DNA from: Acrocarpospora macrocephala
Lineage (GTDB): Bacteria; Actinomycetota; Actinomycetes; Streptosporangiales; Streptosporangiaceae
Length of the DNA stretch: 64,000 bases
Reading direction: 5' to 3'
Assembly: GCF_009687865.1 (NCBI RefSeq)
Contig: NZ_BLAE01000005.1
Span: 140,299 to 204,298 of the forward strand
Shown here: one piece after another, positions 23,180 through 31,292 of the stretch
How positions within the stretch are numbered: the first letter of the stretch is position 1
Layout of the letters: every line of letters starts with the position of its first letter
Position numbers and translations under genes: made by a program
Notes under the pieces: generated by a model
The model's input: the letters and a program-made list of their open reading frames with translations, nothing else
Databases searched by the model: none
Told to the model about the DNA's origin: nothing

Positions 23180-24379
23180 TCAGATGGTTCCGGACGAGCG
23201 CAGCTCCTCGAGGCGATCGCTGGTCATCCCGAGATACTCCCGGTAGACGTGGTCATTGTCCGCCCCGAGCGCGGGAGCCGTGTGCCGCACGCTGCCCGGG
23301 TGATTGGCGAGCCGCGGGACGACCCCCTGCATCCGCACCCTGCCCAAATCCGGATCATCGAGTGTCACGACATTTCCGTTCTCGGCGTACGTCTCGTCGG
23401 CCAGGATGTCCTCCACGGAGTAGATCGGGGAGGCCACCACCTCGCACTCCCGCATCGCCTGCATGCACGCCTCAAGCGGTCGTTCGGCGATCCACGCCCG
23501 CACCAGTGAGTCAAGCCGGGCGTTGCGCTCGAGTTGATCGGCCCGGGTCAGATAGTGCTCAGCCGGTTCACCGACCAACGCCGCGACATTGCTGACCGAC
23601 CGGGGTGTCCCGGACGTCACGGTGATCCAGCGATCATCGCTGGTCCGGAACGTGTTGATCACCGCGGCCGGCGCGGCCGCCAACCGGTTCCCCGCCCGGC
23701 TCGGCACCTCACCAAGCTGGTCGTAGAAGACGATCTGCCACTCGATCAGGCGGAACAGGCTCTCGTACAACGCCAGGTCAATCCATTCGCCCGCGAAATC
23801 GGGATCGGTGGCCTTCCGGTACAGGGCCGCCTGGATCGCGAACGCGCCCATCAGCCCGGTCACGGAGTCGCCATGGGAGAAACCGGTATGCACAGGGGCG
23901 TTGTCCGGAAATCCGGTGATGTTGACGACGCCGCTCATCGCCTCCCCGACCTTGCCGAATCCCGGCTGGTTGCGCTTGCCCGACCTGGCCCCGTAGCCGG
24001 TGACCTGGAGCAGGACGACCTTGGGGTTCACCTCCCGCAGGGCCTCATAGTCGAGCCCCCACTTCTCGAGGGTGGAAACCCGGAAGTTCGTGATCACGAC
24101 GTCGGCCCAGGCGGCCAGTTCGCGGGCGACCTCACGACCCGCGTCGGTTCTCAGATCAAGGGTGACGGACCGCTTGTTCCGCCCCGCCACCTTCCACCAC
24201 AGGTGCGTACCGTCCTTGGCGGGACCGGCGCTGCGCTGCGGGTCGCCGATGCCCGGATCCTCCACATGCACCACCTCGGCGCCGAGGTCGGCCAGCAGCG
24301 CGCCGGCCAGCGGGCCCGCGATCACGTGCGCGAACTCGACGACCTTCAGCCCGGACAGGGCTCCCCCCGTGCTTTCCAT
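23180..24379 (-). CDS. CaiB/BaiF-family (class III) CoA-transferase
   Basis: This 399-aa class III CoA-transferase shows the N-terminal GLKVVEFAHVIAGPLAGALLADLGAEVVHVE, DLRTDAGREV, and the catalytic Asp region FSHGDSVTGLMGA. Its length is normal for the family (about 400). The ATG at 24379 has AAAGGG 5 nt upstream and is preferred to the GTG at 24397. It is the last gene of the long minus-strand operon that starts near 38062 and converges on the class I transferase with 7 bp between. It probably activates the carboxylate made by the retro-Claisen hydrolase encoded upstream; the donor may be acetyl- or succinyl-CoA. Confidence 0.9.
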   Translation of the reverse strand: MESTGGALSGLKVVEFAHVIAGPLAGALLADLGAEVVHVEDPGIGDPQRSAGPAKDGTHLWWKVAGRNKRSVTLDLRTDAGREVARELAAWADVVITNFRVSTLEKWGLDYEALREVNPKVVLLQVTGYGARSGKRNQPGFGKVGEAMSGVVNITGFPDNAPVHTGFSHGDSVTGLMGAFAIQAALYRKATDPDFAGEWIDLALYESLFRLIEWQIVFYDQLGEVPSRAGNRLAAAPAAVINTFRTSDDRWITVTSGTPRSVSNVAALVGEPAEHYLTRADQLERNARLDSLVRAWIAERPLEACMQAMRECEVVASPIYSVEDILADETYAENGNVVTLDDPDLGRVRMQGVVPRLANHPGSVRHTAPALGADNDHVYREYLGMTSDRLEELRSSGTI

Positions 24380-24399
24380 GGCACCCTTTCTCATCACGA

Positions 24400-24603
24400 T
24401 CAGCCGGCTGTCTGGTGGAGCACGATGGCCACGGCAGGGCAGATGTCGGCGGCGCGTTCCGCCTGTTCCTCGTCGCCGGCCGCCACCTCGTCGAGCCGGG
24501 CGACCACGAGGCCGTCCTCGTCGAGGTCGAAGTACTTCGCGGCCACCTCGACGCAGTTGCCGGCGCCGATGCAGCGCTCCTGGAAGGTTTCGATCTTGGT
24601 CAT
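24400..24603 (-). CDS. P450-type [3Fe-4S] ferredoxin
   Basis: This is a 67-aa soluble ferredoxin. Three cluster cysteines are visible: Cys11 and Cys17 in CIGAGNC, and Cys55 in DICPA. The fourth position of a 4Fe-4S motif is occupied by Ala, giving the usual [3Fe-4S] pattern of actinomycete P450 partners. It lies 26 nt downstream of the P450 gene and 20 nt before the CaiB start. It should pass electrons from the ferredoxin reductase encoded at 35136-36314 to the P450. Confidence 0.93.
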   Translation of the reverse strand: MTKIETFQERCIGAGNCVEVAAKYFDLDEDGLVVARLDEVAAGDEEQAERAADICPAVAIVLHQTAG

Positions 24604-24629
24604 GAGTCTCTCTCCAAGGGGGACGGGGG

Positions 24630-25823
24630 TCACCAGGCGACCGGGAGGGCGCTCACCCCGTAGATCATCGAGTTGCGGAAGTCCAGCTCGTGCTCGGGCA
24701 CGGCGAGCCGCAGCGTGGGGAAGCGGGACAGCAGCTTGGTGAAGACGACCTGCAGCTCCAGCCGGGCCAGGTTCTGCCCGAGACACTGATGGATCCCGAA
24801 CCCGAACGCGACGTGGCTGCGAGCGTCGCGGCGGACGTCGAACCGCTGGGGCTCCGCGAAGACGCCGGGATCGTGATTGGCCGCGGGAATCGGCGCGATC
24901 ACGCCCTCACCGGCATGGATGCAGACGCCGCGGATCTCGACGTCCTCCTTGGGCACGCGCGAGGCCACGTGGTGCGCCACGCTCAGATAGCGCAGCATCT
25001 CCTCGATCGCGCCCGGCATCAGCTCCGGGTTCTCCCGCAGGTCCGCCATCTGGTCCGGGTGACGCAGCAGCAGCACGGTGCCCAGGCCGATCATGTTGGC
25101 GGTGGTGTCGAATCCGCCCACGATGAGCAGGTTCAGCATGCCCACCAGGTCGAGGCGGGAGATGTTCCCCGGCTCGAACTGCTCGGTGAGAAGCTGGCTC
25201 ACCAAGTCCTCACCCCGGTTCTCGAGGCGTTCGGTGATCAGGTCGTCGAGATAGCGGGACAGCTCGGCCGCGGCGGCGGCCGACCGCCCGGGATCGCTGT
25301 TCAGATCCATCCACTGGTTGACCCGCCCCAGCAGGAACGGCGCGTCCTGCGGGGGAAGGCCCATGATCTCGCAGATGGCCATCGACGGCAGCGGCGCCGC
25401 CAGCGCCTCGAGCAGGTCGACCGGTCCCCCGCGCGCCTCCATCCGGTCGAGCAGCTCGTCGACCAGCCGTTCGACGAACTCCCGCAGCTTCGCCACCTTG
25501 GGGATGGAGAACTTCGTGGTGAGCATCCGGCGCTGCACGTCGTGCTCGGGCGCGTCCATCCGGATGAAGCCCTTCTGCCCGCCACGGGAGGCCGCGTGGT
25601 TCGCGCTGGAGTTGGGATAGCCCGCCAGGCTCGAATCCGCTGACATCACCGGGTTGCGCAGGATGGCGCGCATGTCGTCGGCCCGGGTCGCGAGCCAGGA
25701 GCGCGAGCCGTCCCACATCTCGACCTGGGTGATCGGGCACTTGGCCCGCAGCTCGTCGAACTCCGGCGGCGGCAGGAGCGGATCTTCGCGGGTGAAGGGC
25801 CACGTGGGCACGTCGGGTTTCAC
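24630..25823 (-). CDS. Cytochrome P450 (CYP105-like, class I bacterial)
   Basis: This is a 397-aa soluble P450. The I-helix oxygen-binding segment is VGGFDTTAN (Thr240/241). The K-helix ExxR is Glu275-Arg278 (EMLR). The heme ligand is Cys347 in FGFGIHQCLGQ. The pattern is CYP105-like. The GTG start overlaps the Dabb gene's stop (GTGA), and the ferredoxin follows. With the ferredoxin reductase in the same island the electron chain is complete. The oxocamphor-hydrolase-like enzyme in the operon implies that it hydroxylates an alicyclic ketone at a position that later becomes the second carbonyl of a beta-diketone; the substrate is inferred. Confidence 0.93.
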   Translation of the reverse strand: MKPDVPTWPFTREDPLLPPPEFDELRAKCPITQVEMWDGSRSWLATRADDMRAILRNPVMSADSSLAGYPNSSANHAASRGGQKGFIRMDAPEHDVQRRMLTTKFSIPKVAKLREFVERLVDELLDRMEARGGPVDLLEALAAPLPSMAICEIMGLPPQDAPFLLGRVNQWMDLNSDPGRSAAAAAELSRYLDDLITERLENRGEDLVSQLLTEQFEPGNISRLDLVGMLNLLIVGGFDTTANMIGLGTVLLLRHPDQMADLRENPELMPGAIEEMLRYLSVAHHVASRVPKEDVEIRGVCIHAGEGVIAPIPAANHDPGVFAEPQRFDVRRDARSHVAFGFGIHQCLGQNLARLELQVVFTKLLSRFPTLRLAVPEHELDFRNSMIYGVSALPVAW

Positions 25824-26137
25824 GGCTGGTCCAATCGCTCACGGCCGACCTCGAAGTCGGCGCCCATCGCCGTTTCCTTGATCTCCGCCACGTAGGCGGA
25901 CACCGCCAGGTGGCGCGGATGCGTCAGGTAGGTGTTCAGGTCGGCCAGGTTCGCGAAGTCCGCGGCCAGGGCCACCGCGCCGGTGGGCGAGCCGTCGAGG
26001 CCGACGCTCCGGCCGACGCTCATCGACACGATCTCGTCCACGTGGTGGACCAGGTCCTCGACCATGTCGATGAAGGTCTGCTCCTGCTGCGGGGTGCAGC
26101 CGGGCTTGAGCTTGATCACCGCGATGTGGCGGATCAC
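25820..26137 (-). CDS. Dabb-family (stress-responsive alpha/beta barrel) protein
   Basis: This is a 105-aa dimeric alpha/beta-barrel protein. It opens IRHIAVIKLKPGCTPQQ and contains the family's LADLNTYLTHPRHLAVS stretch. The GTG start is fixed by a GTGA overlap with the SDR upstream, and its stop overlaps the P450 start, so it is firmly in the operon. Dabb proteins include polyketide and olivetolic-acid cyclases and others of unknown role. Here it could bind or isomerise a reactive di-oxo intermediate, but no catalytic claim can be made from sequence. Confidence 0.82.
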   Translation of the reverse strand: MIRHIAVIKLKPGCTPQQEQTFIDMVEDLVHHVDEIVSMSVGRSVGLDGSPTGAVALAADFANLADLNTYLTHPRHLAVSAYVAEIKETAMGADFEVGRERLDQP

Positions 26138-27096
26138 AGGGCCACCTCCGCGCCGATGCCCGCCCGCTGCAGGAGCGTGTACTCGAAGGCGTTGTCCACG
26201 GCTTCGTAGAAGTTCAGCAGGCGGTGCTCCGCGTCGGACTCGCCCATCACCTGATCCCAGTTCGCAAGCACGCTCTCCGGCGTCAGGTCCGGGTTCGCGT
26301 AGCCCAGCGGGGACGCGTAGACGAGTCGCGCCACCCGGCCTCCGCTGAGGCTGAACGCCTGCCCGGACACGGGGCACTGCTCGGAGGCGAGCACGGCCGC
26401 CGCGAGCGCGACGTGCGCCGGGCCGGTGTGGCGCTCCATGTAGTCGAGCACGGTCGTCCCGGGGATCAGTGGAGCCACCATGCGGCTGATGGCCAGCGGC
26501 AGGATGGCGTTGGCCTTGATGTTGTGCGCTGCGCCCGCCCCGGCCTGCTGCCTCGTCGCCGCGAGCACGCCGCCCTTGGCGATGGCGTACGACCCGTACC
26601 AGGTGCCGTCCGGCTGGACGAACCCGAGGGCCGCGGCGGAACTCGTGTTCACGATCCGGCCGTACCGCTGACGCTCCATATGCGGCCAAGCGGCGCGGAC
26701 CGTGAGCAGCTGGCCTTCGAGGTGCACCGCCATGTGCTGCTGGTACGCCGGTCCCGGCTCGTGCTGGATGGCGTCCGAGGCGTTGATCCCGGCGTTGTTG
26801 ACGATGATGTCGATCCGCCCGAACGTGTCGAGGGCCTGCGTCACCATCGCGGCCGCGCCCTCGGGGTCGGCCACGCTGTCGCGGTTGGCCACGGCTTCGC
26901 CGCCGAGCGCCTTGATCTCGTTGACGACCGACTGGGCGCGGTCGTCCTGCTCGTGGTCTCCCTTGATGGAGACCGCGTAGTCGTTGACCACCACCCTCGC
27001 TCCCCGCTCGGCCAGGGCGAGGGCGTGCGCCCGGCCGATCCCGCCGCCCGCGCCGGTGACGAGTGCCACCCGGGTGTCGAAACGTACGCTTGTCAT
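26134..27096 (-). CDS. Short-chain dehydrogenase, MFE-2 / (3R)-hydroxyacyl-CoA dehydrogenase-like
   Basis: This is a 320-aa SDR, longer than a classical SDR. Residues 10-22 hold the cofactor motif VALVTGAGGGIGRAH, Asp39 follows strand 2 (VNDY, suggesting NAD), NNAG is at 100-103, and the catalytic Ser152/153, Tyr170 and Lys174 are present. The insert after NDY and the C-terminal extension resemble the dehydrogenase part of type 2 multifunctional beta-oxidation enzymes. AGGAGAGG precedes the ATG. It is coupled to the Dabb gene. A role in oxidising a hydroxyacyl-CoA or a hydroxylated ring intermediate is likely. Confidence 0.88.
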   Translation of the reverse strand: MTSVRFDTRVALVTGAGGGIGRAHALALAERGARVVVNDYAVSIKGDHEQDDRAQSVVNEIKALGGEAVANRDSVADPEGAAAMVTQALDTFGRIDIIVNNAGINASDAIQHEPGPAYQQHMAVHLEGQLLTVRAAWPHMERQRYGRIVNTSSAAALGFVQPDGTWYGSYAIAKGGVLAATRQQAGAGAAHNIKANAILPLAISRMVAPLIPGTTVLDYMERHTGPAHVALAAAVLASEQCPVSGQAFSLSGGRVARLVYASPLGYANPDLTPESVLANWDQVMGESDAEHRLLNFYEAVDNAFEYTLLQRAGIGAEVAL

Positions 27097-27120
27097 GGCT
27101 ACCTCTCCTTCATACGAGGG

Positions 27121-28128
27121 CTACTTGACCACTCCGGTCTCGGCACGGCGGACGGTGACGATCACGGCCAGCAGCACGATGACCCCGAAGATCACCGTCT
27201 GGTAGTTCGGATCCACCTGGGTCAGGGTCATGCCGTTGGTCACGATGCCCAGCGTCAGAACGCCGACGATGGTGCGCAGCGGCCCGCCGCTGCCGCCGTT
27301 GAGCGCGGTGCCGCCCATGACGACCGCGGCGATCGCGTTCAGCAGGAACGAGTCGCCCATGCCCGGCGAAGAGCCGCTGCCCTGGCCGATGAGCATCAGG
27401 CCGCCGACCCCGGAGAGCAGCCCGGAGAGTCCGAACAGCAGCAGCTTGGTGCGTTCGACCTTCAGGCCCGACAGGCGCGCGACCCGCTCGTTGCCCCCGA
27501 TCGCGTAGACGTACCGGCCGAAAGGCGTACGGTACGCCAGGACGGACACCAGCCCGCCCACCAGGACGGCCCACCAGATGATGTTGGGGATGTTCAGGAC
27601 GCTCGCCCCGTTGACCAGCTCGTCGAGCAGCTCGTTGTCCATCAGCTGCGAGGCGCCGCCGGTGATCCGCAACGCGATCCCGTTCAGGATGAACAGCACG
27701 CCCAGCGTCGTCAGGAACGACGGCAGCTTCGCGTACGCGACGAGGGCCCCGTTGAGCAGGCCACAGACCAGCCCGATGGGAAGCGCCACCCAGATCGCCC
27801 CAGGATGCCCTTCCACGGTGAGGTACGCGGCGATCGTCCCGGTGAGCGCGGCGATGCCGCCCACGGACAGGTCGATGCTGCCGGCGATGATCACCAAGGT
27901 GGCGGCGAAGGCGATCACGGCCAGCACCGACGACGACCTCAGGATGATCAGGATGTTGTCCGGGGTGAGGAACAGGGCGCTGCGCGCGGTGAAGTACACC
28001 ACCAGACCCACGAGCAGCGCGTACGGCAGCAGCCGCGGCACCCAGACTCCGAACCCGCTCTTACCCGGCTTCCGCCCGGATCGCCTCGCGACCGGGGCAA
28101 CCGGCTTCTCGATCACTTGCTCCGGCAT
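27121..28128 (-). CDS. RbsC-type ABC transporter permease
   Basis: This is a 335-aa inner-membrane permease of the ribose/xylose family (BPD_transp_2). About ten hydrophobic segments are seen, with the family's VIIAGSIDLSVGG, GLLNGALVAY, LPSFLTTLG and YAIGGNERVARLSGL motifs; the last lies in the ATPase-contact loop. A charged N-terminal tail (about 30 residues) precedes the first helix. The stop of the upstream ATPase lies 2 nt before its ATG. It works with the two-domain ATPase at 28131 and the binding lipoprotein at 31293. The substrate is probably the compound degraded by the surrounding enzymes or an oxygenated derivative, not necessarily a sugar. Confidence 0.92.
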   Translation of the reverse strand: MPEQVIEKPVAPVARRSGRKPGKSGFGVWVPRLLPYALLVGLVVYFTARSALFLTPDNILIILRSSSVLAVIAFAATLVIIAGSIDLSVGGIAALTGTIAAYLTVEGHPGAIWVALPIGLVCGLLNGALVAYAKLPSFLTTLGVLFILNGIALRITGGASQLMDNELLDELVNGASVLNIPNIIWWAVLVGGLVSVLAYRTPFGRYVYAIGGNERVARLSGLKVERTKLLLFGLSGLLSGVGGLMLIGQGSGSSPGMGDSFLLNAIAAVVMGGTALNGGSGGPLRTIVGVLTLGIVTNGMTLTQVDPNYQTVIFGVIVLLAVIVTVRRAETGVVK

Positions 28129-28130
28129 CG

Positions 28131-29657
28131 CTAGACCATCCCCACAATGATTTGTTCTTCGGTGAGCCCCCTGGATTCCCATTCGCGGACGACCTGGCCG
28201 TCTCGCATCACCGCCACCCGGTCGCCCATGCCGATCAGCTCGCGCAGGTCGTCGCTGACCAGCAGGATCGAGAACCCGGCGTCCGCCAGGTCGCGCAGAT
28301 GGCCGTAGATCTCCTGGCGGGCTCCGACGTCGACCCCCCGGGTGGGGTTGTCGAGCACCAGCACCCGGGCGCCGGAACCGGCGAGCCTGGCCAGCATGAC
28401 CTTCTGCTGGTTGCCGCCGCTCAGCGCGCCGACCCGGGTGTCCATCGACGGCGCCGCGACCCGGTATCTGGCCATTCCCGCCGCGACCGCCCGCTTCTCC
28501 CGGCGCGGGCTCAGGAAGGGGCCGCGGCTGTGGTCCCGCAAGCTCGACCACGTCATGTTCCAGCGGACGCTCTGGAGCAGGCTCACTCCCTCGGCATGCC
28601 GGTCGAGCGGCCCGAAGGCGAGCCGTCCCCGGCGCGCGGCCGGTCGATGGTTCGGCAGCCGGCGTCCGTCGACCTCGACGGTCCCCGACGCGCGCACGTC
28701 ACCGGCGATCGCCCGCGCCAGATGCGACTTCCCGCAGCCGGTGATGCCGCCCACGGCGAGGATCTCCCCCTCGCGTACGTCGAGGGAGACGCCGTGGAAC
28801 TCGTCCCCGGAGCTGAGGTCGTCGACCTTGAGCCGGACCGCGCCGAACTGCGTGCGCCTGCGGTCCTCCAGGTAGTGGTTCTCCTCGCGCTCCCGCCCCA
28901 CCATGAGCCGGTGCAGCTCCGCCTCGCTGGTCTCGCCGACCTTGCGCTCGGCCACGACGACGCCGTCCTTGAGCACGTAGACGCGGTCGCAGAGCTCCAG
29001 GATCTCGTTGAGCCGATGGCTGACGAAGACGAAGGACGCGCGGTCGCGGCGGTCGCGGACGTGCGCGAAGAGCTCGGTCACCTCGTCCTGGTTGAGCGAG
29101 GCGGTGGTCTCGTCGAGCAGGACGACGGGCCGGCTCACCTCGAGGAGTTCGGCGACGGCGAACGCCCGGGCGATCTCCACCAGCTGCCGCACGTCGAGCG
29201 GCAGATCGCCCACTTGGTCGATCTCGCTGACCCGGCCGGCCAGCATCGTGTCGGCCTGGATCTGCCGGCGCGCGGCGGCGAGCAACCTCCGGTGCTGGAG
29301 CAGCCCGCCGCGGGAGAAGCGGCGTTCGTGCCCCAGGAAGAGGTTCGCCGCGACCGTCAGGTTGTCGATCAGGCCCTGGTCCTGATGCGCCCGGAAGATG
29401 CCCGCCTCGTTGGCCTGCGCGTAGTTATGCAGGTGCAGGGTACGGCCACGGGCCACGATCTCCCCCGCTCCGGGCCGCAACGACCCGGAGAGAATGCTGA
29501 GGAGCGTCGACTTCCCGGCGCCGTTCTCGCCGACCAGCCCGATCACCTCACCCGCGCCGACCGTCAGGGACACCTCGGTGAGTGCCTTGACTCCGGGGAA
29601 GGTCATCGTCACGCCGCGAGCCTCGAGGACGGGCGGGGGCAGTGGGTCCGCTGTCAT
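28131..29657 (-). CDS. RbsA-type tandem ABC ATPase
   Basis: This is a 508-aa duplicated ATPase for the RbsC-type permease. Domain 1 has Walker A GENGAGKS and Walker B VVLLDETTAS, with a degenerate signature (LPLDVRQ). Domain 2 has GITGCGKS, a canonical LSGGNQQK and VLVLDNPTRGVD. Asymmetric signatures are normal for this family, though a fully lost LSGG in domain 1 is notable. It lies 6 nt after the oxocamphor-hydrolase-like gene and 2 nt before the permease, so transport and catabolism are encoded in one transcript. Confidence 0.93.
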   Translation of the reverse strand: MTADPLPPPVLEARGVTMTFPGVKALTEVSLTVGAGEVIGLVGENGAGKSTLLSILSGSLRPGAGEIVARGRTLHLHNYAQANEAGIFRAHQDQGLIDNLTVAANLFLGHERRFSRGGLLQHRRLLAAARRQIQADTMLAGRVSEIDQVGDLPLDVRQLVEIARAFAVAELLEVSRPVVLLDETTASLNQDEVTELFAHVRDRRDRASFVFVSHRLNEILELCDRVYVLKDGVVVAERKVGETSEAELHRLMVGREREENHYLEDRRRTQFGAVRLKVDDLSSGDEFHGVSLDVREGEILAVGGITGCGKSHLARAIAGDVRASGTVEVDGRRLPNHRPAARRGRLAFGPLDRHAEGVSLLQSVRWNMTWSSLRDHSRGPFLSPRREKRAVAAGMARYRVAAPSMDTRVGALSGGNQQKVMLARLAGSGARVLVLDNPTRGVDVGARQEIYGHLRDLADAGFSILLVSDDLRELIGMGDRVAVMRDGQVVREWESRGLTEEQIIVGMV

Positions 29658-29663
29658 GATCGG

Positions 29664-30422
29664 TCACATGTCCAGCGCGGCCAGGGCCTCGTGGGCCAGG
29701 CCGTAGCCGATCTGGTCGTGCATGAGGCCTTTCAGCTCCCGCGTCAGCACCTCACGCGTGTAGCGGAGGGTGAGGGTGTGCTTCTGGGCCATCTCATGCG
29801 CGAGTTCCAGGGCGCGGGGCAGCACCTGATCGGGAGCGAGCACCTCGTCGACGGCGCCGGCGTCCTTGGCCTCAGCGGCCGTGAGCTTCTGCCCGGTGAG
29901 CAGGAAATACTTCCCCCGCTTCGGTCCCAGCGCGTACAGCCAGGCGGTGTGTATTCCGTCGCCGGGAACGATTCCGCCGGGAAAATGCGGGGCGTCCTGG
30001 AAGTACGTCGTGTCCGAGGTCAGCACGATGTCGGAGATGATCGGGATCTCCGAATGCACGGACGCCGGCCCGTTGACGGCGGCGATCACCGGGACCCGGA
30101 TGCCGAGCAGGTTGTTGAGGAGGCGCTGCCCCTCGAAGACGGAGTTGTCCCAGTCTCCGGGGGTGTTGAGGGTGAAGCTGGTGAAGTCGATGGCGTCGCA
30201 GAACGCCTCGCCCGCGCCGGTCAGCACGACGACGCGGTTCTCCGGGTCACACGCGATGTCGGTGAAGCAGTACGCCAGCTCATCATGGGCGGTGGTGTCC
30301 CAGATCAGGGATTCGCCATCGGTGTGCAGGGTGACCAGCAGGACACCCGCGTCGTCGCGTTCGAGCCTGACGCGCTGATATTTGCCGGCGTACGCCGCCA
30401 GCCTTGGAGCGATCTTCGACAT
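29664..30422 (-). CDS. 6-oxocamphor hydrolase-like beta-diketone hydrolase (crotonase fold)
   Basis: This is a 252-aa crotonase-fold enzyme. It is much closer in motif to 6-oxocamphor hydrolase (CamK of Rhodococcus) than to enoyl-CoA hydratases. Shared stretches that I recognise include [10 protein letters not shown], the [11 protein letters not shown] helix, [32 protein letters not shown] and GLAHEALAA. The residues I recall as catalytic in that enzyme (Trp40, His122, His145, Asp154, Glu244) appear one position later as Trp41, His123, His146, Asp155 and Glu245. That enzyme performs a retro-Claisen C-C cleavage of a bicyclic beta-diketone without CoA. Here it sits between a mycofactocin-type SDR and an ABC ATPase in a P450-containing operon. 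The exact substrate is unknown. Confidence 0.85.
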   Translation of the reverse strand: MSKIAPRLAAYAGKYQRVRLERDDAGVLLVTLHTDGESLIWDTTAHDELAYCFTDIACDPENRVVVLTGAGEAFCDAIDFTSFTLNTPGDWDNSVFEGQRLLNNLLGIRVPVIAAVNGPASVHSEIPIISDIVLTSDTTYFQDAPHFPGGIVPGDGIHTAWLYALGPKRGKYFLLTGQKLTAAEAKDAGAVDEVLAPDQVLPRALELAHEMAQKHTLTLRYTREVLTRELKGLMHDQIGYGLAHEALAALDM

Positions 30423-30451
30423 TGGAGCACTTCCCATTCGGTTCTGTACGG

Positions 30452-31276
30452 TCACCGGGCCATGACGCCCGCGTCGACCGGCACGGCGAGACCGGTGACG
30501 AACCTGGAGTCGTCCGAGGCCAGCCAGGCCACGGTGGCGCTGATCTCCTTGGCCTCCAGGAAGCCGCCCGCCAGCGGCAGCAGCGGCGAGAAGGAGCCCT
30601 TGAACAGCAAGGTGTCCGGGTGATCTCCGGCGAGCAGCGCCGGACCGGTCTCGTCGCTGGTCAGCGGTGTGGCCACCGGGCCCGGGTTGACCGTGTTCAC
30701 CCGGATGCCGTGCGCGGCCAGTTCCTGCGCGAGCACGGCCGCCAGTCCTTGCAGTCCGTGCTTGGACGCGGCGTAGGCGCCGGTGAACGGCAGCCCCTTG
30801 ATGCCCGATACCGAGCTGATGATGATGATGGAGCCGCCGTTGCCGCCTTCGAGAATACGTGGGGTGAACGCCTGGATGGTGTGGAAGGTGCCGGTCATGT
30901 TCACGGCCACCACCTGCTCCCACACCGCGGCGGGCGTCTCGAGAACCCGCCCGTAGGACCCCATCCCCGCGTTCGCGACGAGGATGTCCAGGCGCGGGAA
31001 TTCGGCCGCGGTGTCGGAGACGACCTGGTCGAGCGCTGCCCGGTCGCGGATGTCCGCCTTGGCGATGAAGCAGCGCCGCCCCAGCTCCTCGACCTGTCGC
31101 GCCGTCTCCTGGAGCGCCTCCCACGATCCCAGCGGGTAGGCGACGTTGAGCGCCTGCGCGCACAGGTCGATCGCGATTATGTCCGCGCCCTCCGACGCCA
31201 GGCGCACGCAGTGTGCCCGGCCCTGGCCGTGGGCGGCGCCCGTCACCAGGGCGGTCTTCCCAGCAAGTCGTCGCAT
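30452..31276 (-). CDS. Mycofactocin-type SDR (carveol dehydrogenase-like)
   Basis: This 274-aa SDR has the cofactor motif [13 protein letters not shown] (residues 11-23), Asp37 for NAD, and the catalytic residues Ser154/155, Tyr168 and Lys172. The GQGRAH motif and the insert of about 20 residues after the second strand (residues 39-62, with YPLG and ETARQVEE) are typical of mycofactocin-coupled SDRs such as carveol dehydrogenase. These hold NAD non-exchangeably and pass electrons to the redox peptide cofactor. It precedes the beta-diketone hydrolase gene by 29 nt and is the best candidate to oxidise the P450 product to the diketone. Confidence 0.87.
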   Translation of the reverse strand: MRRLAGKTALVTGAAHGQGRAHCVRLASEGADIIAIDLCAQALNVAYPLGSWEALQETARQVEELGRRCFIAKADIRDRAALDQVVSDTAAEFPRLDILVANAGMGSYGRVLETPAAVWEQVVAVNMTGTFHTIQAFTPRILEGGNGGSIIIISSVSGIKGLPFTGAYAASKHGLQGLAAVLAQELAAHGIRVNTVNPGPVATPLTSDETGPALLAGDHPDTLLFKGSFSPLLPLAGGFLEAKEISATVAWLASDDSRFVTGLAVPVDAGVMAR

Positions 31277-31292
31277 TGCCTTCCAAGCTCCT

